A stretch of DNA of 64,000 bases, from positions 124,001 through 188,000 of the forward strand of contig NZ_JAQISN010000003.1 of NCBI RefSeq assembly GCF_037450285.1, given 5' to 3'. The position numbers and the translations under genes were made by a program. The DNA is from Erwinia sp. SLM-02 (GTDB taxonomy: Bacteria > Pseudomonadota > Gammaproteobacteria > Enterobacterales > Enterobacteriaceae). Below, piece after piece: positions 18,143 through 26,345 of this stretch. The number at the start of each line of letters is the position of its first letter. The stretch's first letter is position 1. The notes below the pieces were generated by a model that did not search any database, had not been told where the DNA came from, and saw nothing but the letters and a program-made list of their open reading frames with translations.

Positions 18143-18360
18143 GATTATGCCCTGTTAACGTTCTGTCATCATACCGGCCGCATGCAAACTGGAACGCGGC
18201 AATTGACTGTTCCGACTGCCAAAATACAGCCGAGTTCCGTGAACGCAACAGCCGCCGCAGTTAATGGCTAAGGATTGAGAGTAATCTGGGGCGGGGCGGG
18301 AATTCGCATCGGGCTTCGCTGTATTTTTCAGCACTTGATAACGATGGGGAAGGATTTGAG

Positions 18361-18388
18361 TTGCGTAAACAGGGGGTAACGGTATAAT
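18361..18388 (+). promoter_or_regulatory. Sigma-70 promoter of the tRNA-Leu gene
   Basis: TTGCGT at 18361-18366 and a perfect TATAAT at 18383-18388 are separated by 16 bases. Expected initiation near 18395 is about 22 bases before the tRNA. Confidence 0.8.
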
Positions 18389-18416
18389 CGCCAACGTTTT
18401 CCGCATACCCTTCAGT

Positions 18417-18501
18417 GCCGAAGTGGCGAAATCGGTAGACGCAGTTGATTCAAAATCAACCGCCGCGAGGCGTGCCGGTTCGATTCCGGCCTTCGGCACC
18501 A
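18417..18501 (+). tRNA. leuX: tRNA-Leu, anticodon CAA
   Basis: An 85-base tRNA with encoded CCA. The anticodon stem GTTGA/TCAAC encloses the loop TTCAAAA (anticodon CAA). A long variable arm typical of leucine tRNAs follows, then the T-loop GGTTCGATTCC and acceptor ends GCCGAAG/CTTCGGC. leuX is a common integration site for P4-type elements, and an integrase gene starts 200 bases downstream. Confidence 0.97.
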
Positions 18502-18502
18502 T
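18479..18502 (+). repeat. attL: left island boundary in the tRNA-Leu 3' end
   Basis: The 3' end of the tRNA (TTCGATTCCGGCCTTCGGC plus ACCAT) recurs at 50573-50595 with one substitution and one deleted base. The pair marks the two junctions of the integrated island. Confidence 0.85.
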
Positions 18503-18514
18503 CGGAACATCAAT

Positions 18515-18538
18515 AGACGTCAACGGACGTCTTTTTTT
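18515..18538 (+). terminator. Rho-independent terminator after tRNA-Leu
   Basis: AGACGT and ACGTCT pair around CAACGG, followed by seven T. It lies inside the island end, so the element brought its own tRNA terminator. A second terminator-like hairpin follows attR at 50616. Confidence 0.85.
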
Positions 18539-18624
18539 GTGCCTGAAATCCAGTATCCACAAGGCTTCCCTCGCTTTTCCACTCAACCTAAGTCAACCTG
18601 ATTCAATCTACATCAACTTACTGA

Positions 18625-18646
18625 TGCGGGTACAACTGCGGGTATA
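18625..18646. repeat. Left integrase arm-type sites (candidate)
   Basis: A 22-base block containing GCGGGTACAACTGCGGGTAT matches 20 of 22 bases of a block at 50498-50519 beside attR. An inverted copy of TGTGGGTACAA lies at 18665-18675. Paired blocks at both ends of a P4-type element are best explained as integrase arm-binding or excisionase sites. This is inference. Confidence 0.5.
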
Positions 18647-18699
18647 TCCCGGTTCGATTATGTTTGTACCCACACAGGACCCTTGAAAGGATACTCATC

Positions 18700-19947
18700 A
18701 TGGCTCTGAGTGATGTGAAGGTTCGTTCGGCAAAGCCTGAAGCAAAAGCCTACAAACTGACTGACGGTGATGGCATGGTTTTGCTGGTTCACCCTAACGG
18801 CTCCAAATACTGGCGACTGCGTTATCGCTTTGGCGGTAAGGAGAAGATGCTGGCGCTGGGGAAATATCCTGAAGTGTCGCTGGCGGATGCTCGGGCACGC
18901 AGGGATGAGGCCCGTAAGCTGTTAGCTAATGGCGTCGATCTAAGTGAGAACAAGAAAGCCGTTAAGGTAGAGCAGGAGCAAGAGGCGATAACGTTTGAAG
19001 TAGTAGCCAGAGAGTGGCACGCCAGCAATCAGAAGTGGTCTGCATCGCATAGCGCTCGTGTATTGAAAAGCCTCGAAGATAATCTCTTTGCTGCCATCGG
19101 TAAGCGGAACATTGCGGAACTGAAGACGCGGGATCTTCTTGTACCCATCAAAGCGGTGGAATCATCCGGACGATTCGAAGTTGCGGCTCGTTTGCAACAG
19201 CGGACTACCGCGATTATGCGGTTTGCTGTGCAGAGTGGTTTAATCGACTACAACCCCGCGCAAGAGATTGCTGGTGCGGTTGCTACGGCTAAAAGAAAGC
19301 ACCGTGCGGCTCTGGATCTTGAACGTATTCCCGAATTACTTCACCGCATAGATCACTATTCTGGCAGACCCTTAACTCGATTGGCTGTTGAACTCACTTT
19401 GTTGGTCTTCATCCGTTCAAGTGAGCTGCGTTTTGCCCGTTGGTCAGAAGTGGATTTCCAAACTGCTATGTGGACGATTCCGGGCGAGCGTGAGCCACTG
19501 GAAGGAGTCAAGCATTCTCAGCGTGGTTCGAAGATGCGCACTCCACATCTTGTTCCCTTGTCGCGGCAGGCTCTGGCTATTTTGGAAAAGATCAAAAGCA
19601 TGAATGGGAACCGTGACCTGATCTTCGTAGGAGATCACGATCCGCGTAAACCCATGAGTGAGAACACGGTGAACAAGGCTCTACGAGTGATGGGCTATGA
19701 CACGAAAACGGAAGTCTGTGGGCATGGTTTCAGGACAATGGCCTGTAGCTCATTGATTGAATCGGGTCTATGGTCGAGGGATGCCGTAGAGCGGCAGATG
19801 AGCCATCAGGAGCGTAGCTCTGTTAGGGCTGCCTACATCCATAAAGCGGAACATCTGGGGGAGCGCAGGTTGATGCTGCAGTGGTGGGCGGATTATCTGG
19901 ATGCGAATCGGGAGATAGGGGTAAGTCCGTTTGATTTTGGAAAGTAA
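18700..19947 (+). CDS. int: P4-type tyrosine integrase
   Basis: Site-specific recombinase that inserts and excises the island at the tRNA-Leu 3' end, 415 residues. The N-terminal DUF4102 arm-binding domain is at about 1-90 (MALSDVKVRSAKPEAKAYKL). A core-binding SAM-like domain follows, then the catalytic domain: Arg239 in FIRSSELR, His342/Arg345 in HGFR, His369 in MSHQ and Tyr379 in AAYIHKAEHL. All expected catalytic residues are present. The frame is open from 18664, but GAAAGGA before the ATG at 18700 and the family start fix the start. The gene reads away from the tRNA, as in CP4 elements. Confidence 0.96.
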   Translation: MALSDVKVRSAKPEAKAYKLTDGDGMVLLVHPNGSKYWRLRYRFGGKEKMLALGKYPEVSLADARARRDEARKLLANGVDLSENKKAVKVEQEQEAITFEVVAREWHASNQKWSASHSARVLKSLEDNLFAAIGKRNIAELKTRDLLVPIKAVESSGRFEVAARLQQRTTAIMRFAVQSGLIDYNPAQEIAGAVATAKRKHRAALDLERIPELLHRIDHYSGRPLTRLAVELTLLVFIRSSELRFARWSEVDFQTAMWTIPGEREPLEGVKHSQRGSKMRTPHLVPLSRQALAILEKIKSMNGNRDLIFVGDHDPRKPMSENTVNKALRVMGYDTKTEVCGHGFRTMACSSLIESGLWSRDAVERQMSHQERSSVRAAYIHKAEHLGERRLMLQWWADYLDANREIGVSPFDFGK

Positions 19948-20046
19948 CACCAAAATATTTTTCTATCATGAATTCGCAAGATAAATGAGAATAATCATGA
20001 GGTTAGTGAGCCCATGATGCATAGCGAAAATGACATCGCGAAAAAG

Positions 20047-20061
20047 TAGTACGACGCTACT
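20047..20061. promoter_or_regulatory. Operator-like repeat, copy 1
   Basis: TAGTACGACGCTACT, with the extended form AGTAG-N7-CTACT, is an inverted repeat. It ends two bases upstream of the -35 box at 20063. An identical copy lies at 20106-20120 just past the expected transcription start. Confidence 0.6.
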
Positions 20062-20062
20062 G

Positions 20063-20092
20063 TTGCATAAATTCTCTGTAACCTGTTATAGT
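20063..20092 (+). promoter_or_regulatory. Sigma-70-like promoter for the half-S/M module
   Basis: TTGCAT at 20063-20068 and TATAGT at 20087-20092 are separated by 18 bases. Expected initiation is near 20099. Operator-like repeats flank the promoter on both sides, an arrangement suited to tight repression. Confidence 0.6.
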
Positions 20093-20105
20093 CTTCTCAC
20101 TGACC

Positions 20106-20120
20106 TAGTACGACGCTACT
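20106..20120. promoter_or_regulatory. Operator-like repeat, copy 2
   Basis: Exact second copy of TAGTACGACGCTACT, 59 bases after the first. Here the dyad is TAGTA-CGACGC-TACTA, nested beside ACCTAGGT. It would overlap the start of the transcript. Confidence 0.6.
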
Positions 20121-20138
20121 ACCTAGGTAAGAGAGGGA

Positions 20139-20166
20139 GTAAATAGCAGCTGCAACTGCTATTTAC
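20139..20166 (+). other. Perfect leader hairpin upstream of the half-S/M module
   Basis: GTAAATAGCAG and CTGCTATTTAC form an 11-base perfect stem with a CTGCAA loop. No T-run follows, so it is not a standard terminator. It would lie about 40 bases into the predicted transcript, as a regulatory or stabilising structure. Confidence 0.55.
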
Positions 20167-20266
20167 CCGAAGCATTCTGGCCAAAACCGCTATGAGAGGC
20201 TCTAACAAAATGAACGAGAAAAAATATCAATCCCTGCCTAAAAAGTCAATAAGTAAGGGGGGAAAT

Positions 20267-20398
20267 ATGGCTTGTATTGTTATGCTGGTACACGCGCTCT
20301 CCTTTTCCTCATTGCAGATGGATTTAGATGTACGTGTGGGGGATGTGAATTGGAAACACTCGATTGTGCTTAAAACTACTGGAGGAAAGGGAGAGTAA
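20267..20398 (+). CDS. Small ORF of 43 residues in the leader
   Basis: Not recognised. The ATG at 20267 has a very strong ribosome site (AAGGGGGG, five bases away). The peptide starts MACIVMLVHALSFSSLQMDL, hydrophobic first and polar later. It ends 16 bases before the ATG of the HsdS-like gene and lies on the same predicted transcript. It could be a leader peptide or a small regulator. A longer in-frame reading from 20192 or 20210 lacks comparable start signals. No homology claim is made. Confidence 0.35.
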   Translation: MACIVMLVHALSFSSLQMDLDVRVGDVNWKHSIVLKTTGGKGE

Positions 20399-20414
20399 TC
20401 TCCCTAACTTACTT

Positions 20415-21017
20415 ATGCATAAAATTGTTACATTAGAGAGTGTTGCTGAGATCCGCTTAGGGATGCCCTTTAAATCGGCAATACAAGATGCTGGTGAGCA
20501 AGGCTCCTGTTATCTCATCCAGACGAAAGATATTGGGCTGGACGGCAGCTTAGATCTAGGTGCTTTAACCTCTGTTATCCCAGAGGGTAATCCTGAGAAG
20601 CATTATCTTTTCCCTAATGATATTTTATTACGTCTGCGGGGACCTGTGTTTTCAGCTGGGATTATCGAAGGGAATCTAGGCAAACCAATCATTACGTCCA
20701 ATCAGTTAGCAGTAATTAGATGTAATGAAAATCTAATATTACCACATTATTTACATTGGTATATAAACTCTACTTCTGGAAGTAAATATATTCGCAGTTT
20801 GAGTGAAGGTACTAGTATTAGTAAAATTAATTCAAAAACGGTTTCTAAAATGACTGTTAAACTCCCAAATTTGGGGGTTCAAGAAAATATTGGTTCTATT
20901 AATAGAAACTGGAATAAACAAAAAATAGTCTATAATTCACTAATACAAAATGGCGATATGCTCTTTGATGGTATATGTGAAAGTATCATTAATAGCGAGG
21001 AGTTAGAAAATGAGTGA
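20415..21017 (+). CDS. Single-TRD HsdS-like specificity subunit
   Basis: Type I restriction specificity-like protein of 200 residues, about half the usual 400-460. It has one target-recognition domain (KIVTLESVAEIRLGMPFKS through the conserved GTSISKINSKTVSKMTVKLP) and a short C-terminal helix, so one TRD and one spacer helix. Half-size S proteins can work as dimers in known Type I systems. It overlaps the next gene by eight bases. The ATG at 20415 is chosen because the family fold begins there, although a TTG further upstream is also open. Base composition is much more AT-rich than the flanking chromosome. Confidence 0.75.
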   Translation: MHKIVTLESVAEIRLGMPFKSAIQDAGEQGSCYLIQTKDIGLDGSLDLGALTSVIPEGNPEKHYLFPNDILLRLRGPVFSAGIIEGNLGKPIITSNQLAVIRCNENLILPHYLHWYINSTSGSKYIRSLSEGTSISKINSKTVSKMTVKLPNLGVQENIGSINRNWNKQKIVYNSLIQNGDMLFDGICESIINSEELENE

Positions 21018-22491
21018 AATGAAGGTGCTTCATAAATCACTTTTACTTGCTTGTAATTTGTTTAGAGGAAAAATTGACTCATCTTCTTATAAAGATTATA
21101 TATTTTCAATGTTATTGCTGAAATATATTTCTGATGTTAAGGCTGATTATGAATACGATTTAATCAATGAAGAATATTCTGAGTTGTTAGAGATTGTTTC
21201 TCGAGTGCCAGAGGATGCTAGTTTTTATAAAATATATCATGATGCTAAGGATCATGGTGATTATATCGGAGAGAGGATTGATGATTCGCTGAGATTAATT
21301 GATCAGGCCATTGATTCGGTCTGCCAAAGTAGAGGTGGTTATTTATTCGAGTCGATAAAATTTGCGACAGTTAATTTTGGTGCAAAATCAGAAAGAGACC
21401 GGATGCTTAATGAATTACTCGATATTTTTGCAAGTCCTGAAATGAAATTCGATTATACCCAGGATGGTAATAAAAAGATAAAAGTAGCATGTAGATATCT
21501 TTTTGAAAAAATTGCATCTGACTCGGCTATGAGGGGGGCAGAATTTTATACTCCAGAAGGTGTTTCACTACTATTTGCAGAGTTATTGCAGCCTAAGGAT
21601 GGAGATAGTATTTGTGATCCTGCTTGTGGGTCTGGTTCTCTTTTAATTACCCTAGGGGAAAAAATAAAAAAATCCTTTAGAAGCAATAATTATACTTTAT
21701 TTGGTCAAGAAGTTAATAGATCCATTTGGGCCTTGGCTAAAATAAATATGATTATGCATAACGAAATTAATAGTCGGATAGAATGGGGGGATGTAATATC
21801 TAATCCTCAGCTTCTGGATACAGATAATAGATTGATGCAGTTTGATGTAGTTGCTTCTAACCCTCCGTTAAATATTTTGGGTTGGAATCATGATGATTTA
21901 GTACGTAATGATTATGGTCGCTTTAATTTAGGTTTCCCACCTCAGTCTAAGGGTGATTATGCCTTTATTTTGCACATGGTTTCAACACTTAAAAGTGCAA
22001 CTGGTAGAATGGCCATGCTGGTATCTCACGGGGTATTGTTTCGTGGAGGTCAAGAGGAGAGTATAAGGAAAAATTTAATCAGTGAAGGGTTGTTAGATGC
22101 GGTAATAGGTCTACCAGATAGGTTGCTTCCTGGGACAGCGATACCAACCGCCATTTTGATATTCAGGAGAGATAGAAACAATTCTAATGTCGTGTTTATT
22201 GACGCATCTGATTTGGCTAAACCCGTAAAAGGGCGCAATTTGATAACAAATGAAATCATTGAAAAAGTATCAAAATGCTACTTTGAAAGGAGTAGTATCG
22301 ATGATTTTTCACATGTGGCTTCTTATGATGAAATACAATTAAATGATTTTAATTTAAATATATCTCGGTATGTTAAGAAGCATGAGGAGCAGGTTTTTGT
22401 TGATCTTGAGAGATTACGTCAACAGCGTGAAGAACTACTATCAACATTGCACGAATTAGAAAGAGAAATGAAAGATTTTATTGATAATTGA
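21010..22491 (+). CDS. HsdM-like N6-adenine methyltransferase with atypical motif IV
   Basis: Type I M-subunit-like methylase of 493 residues. The N-terminal HsdM helical domain (KIDSSSYKDYIFSMLLLKYISD) is followed by EFYTPEGV near 178-185. SAM-binding motif I is DPACGSGSLL from residue 203. Motif IV reads NPPL at 284-287 instead of the usual NPP[FYW]. The C-terminus is a coiled coil (DLERLRQQREELLSTLHELE). The gene overlaps the half-S gene, and no hsdR lies in this orientation. The lost aromatic residue raises the possibility of weak or absent methylation and a regulatory or DNA-binding role. That is inference. Confidence 0.8.
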   Translation: MSEMKVLHKSLLLACNLFRGKIDSSSYKDYIFSMLLLKYISDVKADYEYDLINEEYSELLEIVSRVPEDASFYKIYHDAKDHGDYIGERIDDSLRLIDQAIDSVCQSRGGYLFESIKFATVNFGAKSERDRMLNELLDIFASPEMKFDYTQDGNKKIKVACRYLFEKIASDSAMRGAEFYTPEGVSLLFAELLQPKDGDSICDPACGSGSLLITLGEKIKKSFRSNNYTLFGQEVNRSIWALAKINMIMHNEINSRIEWGDVISNPQLLDTDNRLMQFDVVASNPPLNILGWNHDDLVRNDYGRFNLGFPPQSKGDYAFILHMVSTLKSATGRMAMLVSHGVLFRGGQEESIRKNLISEGLLDAVIGLPDRLLPGTAIPTAILIFRRDRNNSNVVFIDASDLAKPVKGRNLITNEIIEKVSKCYFERSSIDDFSHVASYDEIQLNDFNLNISRYVKKHEEQVFVDLERLRQQREELLSTLHELEREMKDFIDN

Positions 22492-22494
22492 TGG

Positions 22495-22529
22495 AAATGG
22501 TTGATGCAATAGTATCAACCATTTTCTGA
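22495..22529. terminator. Hairpin terminator between convergent genes
   Basis: AAATGGTTGAT and ATCAACCATTT form an 11-base perfect stem with an eight-base loop and a short T-rich tail (TTCTGATT). It lies between the ends of the orphan HsdM-like gene and the metallopeptidase gene and could serve both directions. Confidence 0.75.
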
Positions 22530-22536
22530 TTAAATT

Positions 22537-23250
22537 TCAATATCCCCAATGATTATAAGCCAAGGGCATTTTATTCAACTTAGCTCTGTGTTCACGCCAG
22601 TTTGGCAAATGAATACTCATCAGGCCGATAAAACGCTCATTATGCTTGCGTTCGTGTAGATGAACTAGCTCGTGAACCACAATGAATTCAAGGCATTCAG
22701 GTGGTTTTTTTACCAGTTCGAGATTGATCCAGATACGTGCTGTCTGTGGATTACAGCTACCCCATTTGGTCTTCATTCGCTTGATGCCAACAAAACTGGC
22801 TTCAGCCTTTACCTCTTGCTGCCATTTTGCCATTAACTTAGGCAGTCTTTGTTTTAAAATACCACGATACCACTGGTTGAGAACCGCTTCCCGCTGGGCC
22901 GTATCATAATGTGAAGGTACTTTCATACGTATCCAACCACCCTGAAGTTTCACTTCAGCGGGCTTATCTACTAAAACTACATCCAGCCGATATCCTCTTC
23001 CCCAAAGGTAGTGTGTTTCGCCACTACACATTTCTCGTTCACTCTGGCGCGGCTGAGCCTGAAATTGTGCTTGCTGCTGTCGGATCCATACCAGCCTTCT
23101 GACAACAGCCATCCTGATAGCTGTGTCTGACAGTGAGACGGGGGCCGATACTCTCACTCGGCCATCCGGAGGCAGTACGCTGATATGCAAGTTTTTGATT
23201 GGCTTACGCTGCAAATCGAGAGTGAGCTCACCAAAGGTAACCAATGGCAT
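22537..23250 (-). CDS. YgjP/DUF45-family zinc metallopeptidase, last gene of the hsd operon
   Basis: Predicted zinc metallopeptidase of the YgjP-like (DUF45, WLM-related) family, 237 residues. The family KWGSC motif is at 162-166, the zinc motif HELVH at 193-197 and a further ligand His203 in ERKHNERF. The start overlaps the hsdR stop by one base, so it is translated with the restriction subunit. Such peptidases recur at the end of Type I operons. They may degrade or control HsdR, but their role here is not established. Confidence 0.85.
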   Translation of the reverse strand: MPLVTFGELTLDLQRKPIKNLHISVLPPDGRVRVSAPVSLSDTAIRMAVVRRLVWIRQQQAQFQAQPRQSEREMCSGETHYLWGRGYRLDVVLVDKPAEVKLQGGWIRMKVPSHYDTAQREAVLNQWYRGILKQRLPKLMAKWQQEVKAEASFVGIKRMKTKWGSCNPQTARIWINLELVKKPPECLEFIVVHELVHLHERKHNERFIGLMSIHLPNWREHRAKLNKMPLAYNHWGY

Positions 23251-26200
23251 CAGCGGTACTCCTTCTGTGCCTTCACCAGAGCCATAACATCCGCGACCGT
23301 CACTGAATAACCTTTGATCTCTTCCGCGATAGCGAAACTAATCTCGCGTTCTTTAAAACGATCCCCATACCAGTCGGCCTTTTTGGTATGACGGACTGCG
23401 GCATCTATCTTTGTCACCAAGACTTCATCCTGCCCGAGGTTGTCATACAACGCTTTCTTGGCGAGGGTATCAATGCTTGCTGGATAAGTACTTTTACTTC
23501 CGGATTGCGGATGTTTAACCTGCTTCGCCAGTTCACGTACGTGCTCAAGATACTCTTGATAGGAGATAGCCTGTTGACGACGAAGTGCGATCAGTTCATC
23601 AAGCAACACCGACATTTTTTCGTAGTATTTCGGGTTGACTGGGTTTTCATCAACAATGGTTCTGCGAACGTTATTTTCAATCGCTTCAGCCATGGCTTCC
23701 TGATTGCCACGCATGTCGGCTGGAAGTCCATCCAGTGCTTCTTCTCCGCGTTCAATAATCAACTCAAGCAGTCCTAGTTCCTCAAAATCCATGAGGGTTT
23801 CACTTGGATCGGCATCCACCCAAAGATCCAGCATCTGCCGCATACCTGGCTCGAACTGCTTCATGTCCACGAAATCGCCACTGGCTATTTTTATTTCGTC
23901 GCGGACTTTTGTATAAAACTCAACATCGATGCGGATTTGATTTGCCTGCTGCTCGCTATAACCAGCATCTGTTAGCTCACCTGCCAGATTGGTAAAAGCA
24001 CGGATAAGCTTCGCCACGGATTGATACAACGTCAGACGTAAAGCTTCTTTCTCAGATAACTGCTCTATCGACGCCCCTGATTCTCCACAAAAATAATGCT
24101 GATAATCAAGTTGATTGCGTGGCATTTTTACTGGTTCGCAGAGAGTGCGAACGGCATCCAGAGCACCATCCAGATCGATTTTCGCCTGTTGCAATCGATC
24201 CTTCAATAAACCGGCTACATCTTCTTTGTCGTAGCCATCAAAGGCTTCTGCGGTGTAGTCCTGAACTGTTTTTTCCAATGAGCGGAAAAGGTCTTTATAG
24301 TCGACAATATAGCCGTATTCTTTATCTTCACCATCCAACCGGTTAACGCGACATATCGCCTGGAAAAGGTTGTGATCGGCCATTTTCTTGTCGATATAGA
24401 GGTATGTGGCTGATGGAGCATCAAAGCCAGTCAATAACTTATCAACGACTATCAGAAGGCGCATCTGGCCTGGTTCTTTGATGAAGCGTTGTTTGACCTC
24501 TTTTTCGAAATCACTCACTCGTTTGGCTGCTTCAGCCTCAGGCTGTTCAAAATACTCCGCAAGCATTTTGCGATAGATGTTGTACTTGGCCAGTTTCTCA
24601 GTCAGTCCTTCACCGCTTTCCTCGCCTTTAATCTCGCTGGCATTTGGCTGGTAGCTCGTCACAATCGCACATTTACCGGCAAAACCAGCGTCACTAAACA
24701 TCTCATAGCATTTGCAGGCTTGATAGACACTGGAACAAACCAGCATGGCGTTACCGCGGCCGTCGGCGAGTCGTGGTTTTTGTTCATAATCTAGAAGGAT
24801 GTCAGCCACAATCTGTTCCAGCCGAGAGCGGCTCGATAACAGCTTCTGCATTGAAGCCCATTTCTGCTTGAGTTGCTGTTGGCCAAGGCGAGAAAGTTTA
24901 GATGTCTTAGCATCAAACCACTGGTCGACTTTTTTCTGAGATTTGACCCGCTGATCGATGTCACGAGCTTCGTAGCGTAGGTCCAGTACAACCCCATCAT
25001 TCACTGCTTCATCAAATTTATAAGTGTGGATATAAGGCCCGAAGACCTCCACTGACTTCTTCTTATCTTTCTTCATCAGCGGGGTACCGGTGAAACCGAT
25101 AAATTGTGCATCTGGCAAAATACTTGTCATTGCCGAATGTAATTTGCCGGATTGGGTTCGGTGGCACTCATCCACAAAGACGAATAATTTTCCCTTCGGA
25201 CTAAAATCGGCAGGGATATTTCGTTTCATTTGTTCGATAAAATCGTCAGTGTCAGCGTCTTTGTCATCCTCCTCCTGACGACCAAATTTATGTACGAGTG
25301 AGCATACAAGCCAGGGTTTGGTTTGATTCAGGCGAGTCACCAGATCTGCGCCACTTCTGGTACGAAGGATCTGTTCTTCCACACCGTTAAACACTTTCTC
25401 GATCTGTTCATCAAGTTCTGTACGGTCGGTAATGATTAAAACTCGGCTATCGGTAATATTTTCTCTGATCCACTTTGCCAGCCAAACCATTGTCAGGCTT
25501 TTACCGCTGCCCTGGGTATGCCAGATAATCCCGCCTTCATTGCGTTGAATGAACGGTTTCGTTGCTGTGACGCCAAAATATTGGTTATGACGGCAGGTTT
25601 TCTTCACTCCAGCATCGAAAACGATAAAGTCGTGGATTAATTCCAGCAGGCGCTGTTTATTGCATATCTGAGCCAGGTGACGATCAAGCATGTTGGCGTG
25701 AGGTGATTCAGCGGCTTCTTTCCATTGAAGGTAATATTTCTCCGGCGTTTCGATTACGCCATAGCGAAGCCCTTCTAAATCATTACCGGCCATCACCAAT
25801 TGGATGGTAGTGAAGAAGTTGCGGATGAAGGCTTTTTGCTGATTATCGAGGTTTTGGCGGATACCCTCTGAGACTGACACTGTAGAACGTTTAAGCTCAA
25901 TGACACCAAGCGCAATACCGTTAACATATAGCACCAAATCCGGGCGCTTTTTATTTTCGCCGTTGTAGGTCACTTCTTCAGCTATAGCAAAATCATTGTT
26001 TTCTGGATTTTTCCAGTCGACCAACCACACTGTTTGATTCTGCTCACCTGCACCTTCTTTATCCTTTACGCCGTAGCGTAGCAGGCGATACACCTCTTTG
26101 TTTGCATCATAGAGGATACGACCTTCACCAAGGCTTGCGGCTCGATCCAGCTGCCGTAATGCTCGGGCGATTAGGACTTCTGAAACGCCGCGTTTTGTTA

Positions 26201-26345
26201 ACCAGGCAGAGACTAAACCGGGTTCAATGTTCCGATTGTCTTCTCGTTTATGCCAGTTACCAAGATAGTGATAACCGAGATGATCGGTGAATAACTGGAT
26301 AACACGTTTTTGTGTCATGCGTTCACGTTGACCAACACTGTTCAT
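23250..26345 (-). CDS. hsdR: Type I restriction enzyme R subunit (nuclease-translocase)
   Basis: Motor and nuclease subunit of the Type I complex, 1031 residues. The N-terminal PD-(D/E)xK nuclease shows Asp136 in RPDLVLY and Glu150-x-Lys152 in GVIELKRS. The SF2 translocase has Walker A TQGSGKS at 277-283, a DECH box at 392-395, GFTGTPL, and KLLTGFDAP in the C-terminal RecA lobe. All catalytic motifs look intact. The ATG overlaps the stop of the DUF262/HNH gene in ATGA. The first five genes from hsdM to the end of hsdR are a single tightly packed transcription unit. Confidence 0.95.
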   Translation of the reverse strand: MNSVGQRERMTQKRVIQLFTDHLGYHYLGNWHKREDNRNIEPGLVSAWLTKRGVSEVLIARALRQLDRAASLGEGRILYDANKEVYRLLRYGVKDKEGAGEQNQTVWLVDWKNPENNDFAIAEEVTYNGENKKRPDLVLYVNGIALGVIELKRSTVSVSEGIRQNLDNQQKAFIRNFFTTIQLVMAGNDLEGLRYGVIETPEKYYLQWKEAAESPHANMLDRHLAQICNKQRLLELIHDFIVFDAGVKKTCRHNQYFGVTATKPFIQRNEGGIIWHTQGSGKSLTMVWLAKWIRENITDSRVLIITDRTELDEQIEKVFNGVEEQILRTRSGADLVTRLNQTKPWLVCSLVHKFGRQEEDDKDADTDDFIEQMKRNIPADFSPKGKLFVFVDECHRTQSGKLHSAMTSILPDAQFIGFTGTPLMKKDKKKSVEVFGPYIHTYKFDEAVNDGVVLDLRYEARDIDQRVKSQKKVDQWFDAKTSKLSRLGQQQLKQKWASMQKLLSSRSRLEQIVADILLDYEQKPRLADGRGNAMLVCSSVYQACKCYEMFSDAGFAGKCAIVTSYQPNASEIKGEESGEGLTEKLAKYNIYRKMLAEYFEQPEAEAAKRVSDFEKEVKQRFIKEPGQMRLLIVVDKLLTGFDAPSATYLYIDKKMADHNLFQAICRVNRLDGEDKEYGYIVDYKDLFRSLEKTVQDYTAEAFDGYDKEDVAGLLKDRLQQAKIDLDGALDAVRTLCEPVKMPRNQLDYQHYFCGESGASIEQLSEKEALRLTLYQSVAKLIRAFTNLAGELTDAGYSEQQANQIRIDVEFYTKVRDEIKIASGDFVDMKQFEPGMRQMLDLWVDADPSETLMDFEELGLLELIIERGEEALDGLPADMRGNQEAMAEAIENNVRRTIVDENPVNPKYYEKMSVLLDELIALRRQQAISYQEYLEHVRELAKQVKHPQSGSKSTYPASIDTLAKKALYDNLGQDEVLVTKIDAAVRHTKKADWYGDRFKEREISFAIAEEIKGYSVTVADVMALVKAQKEYR

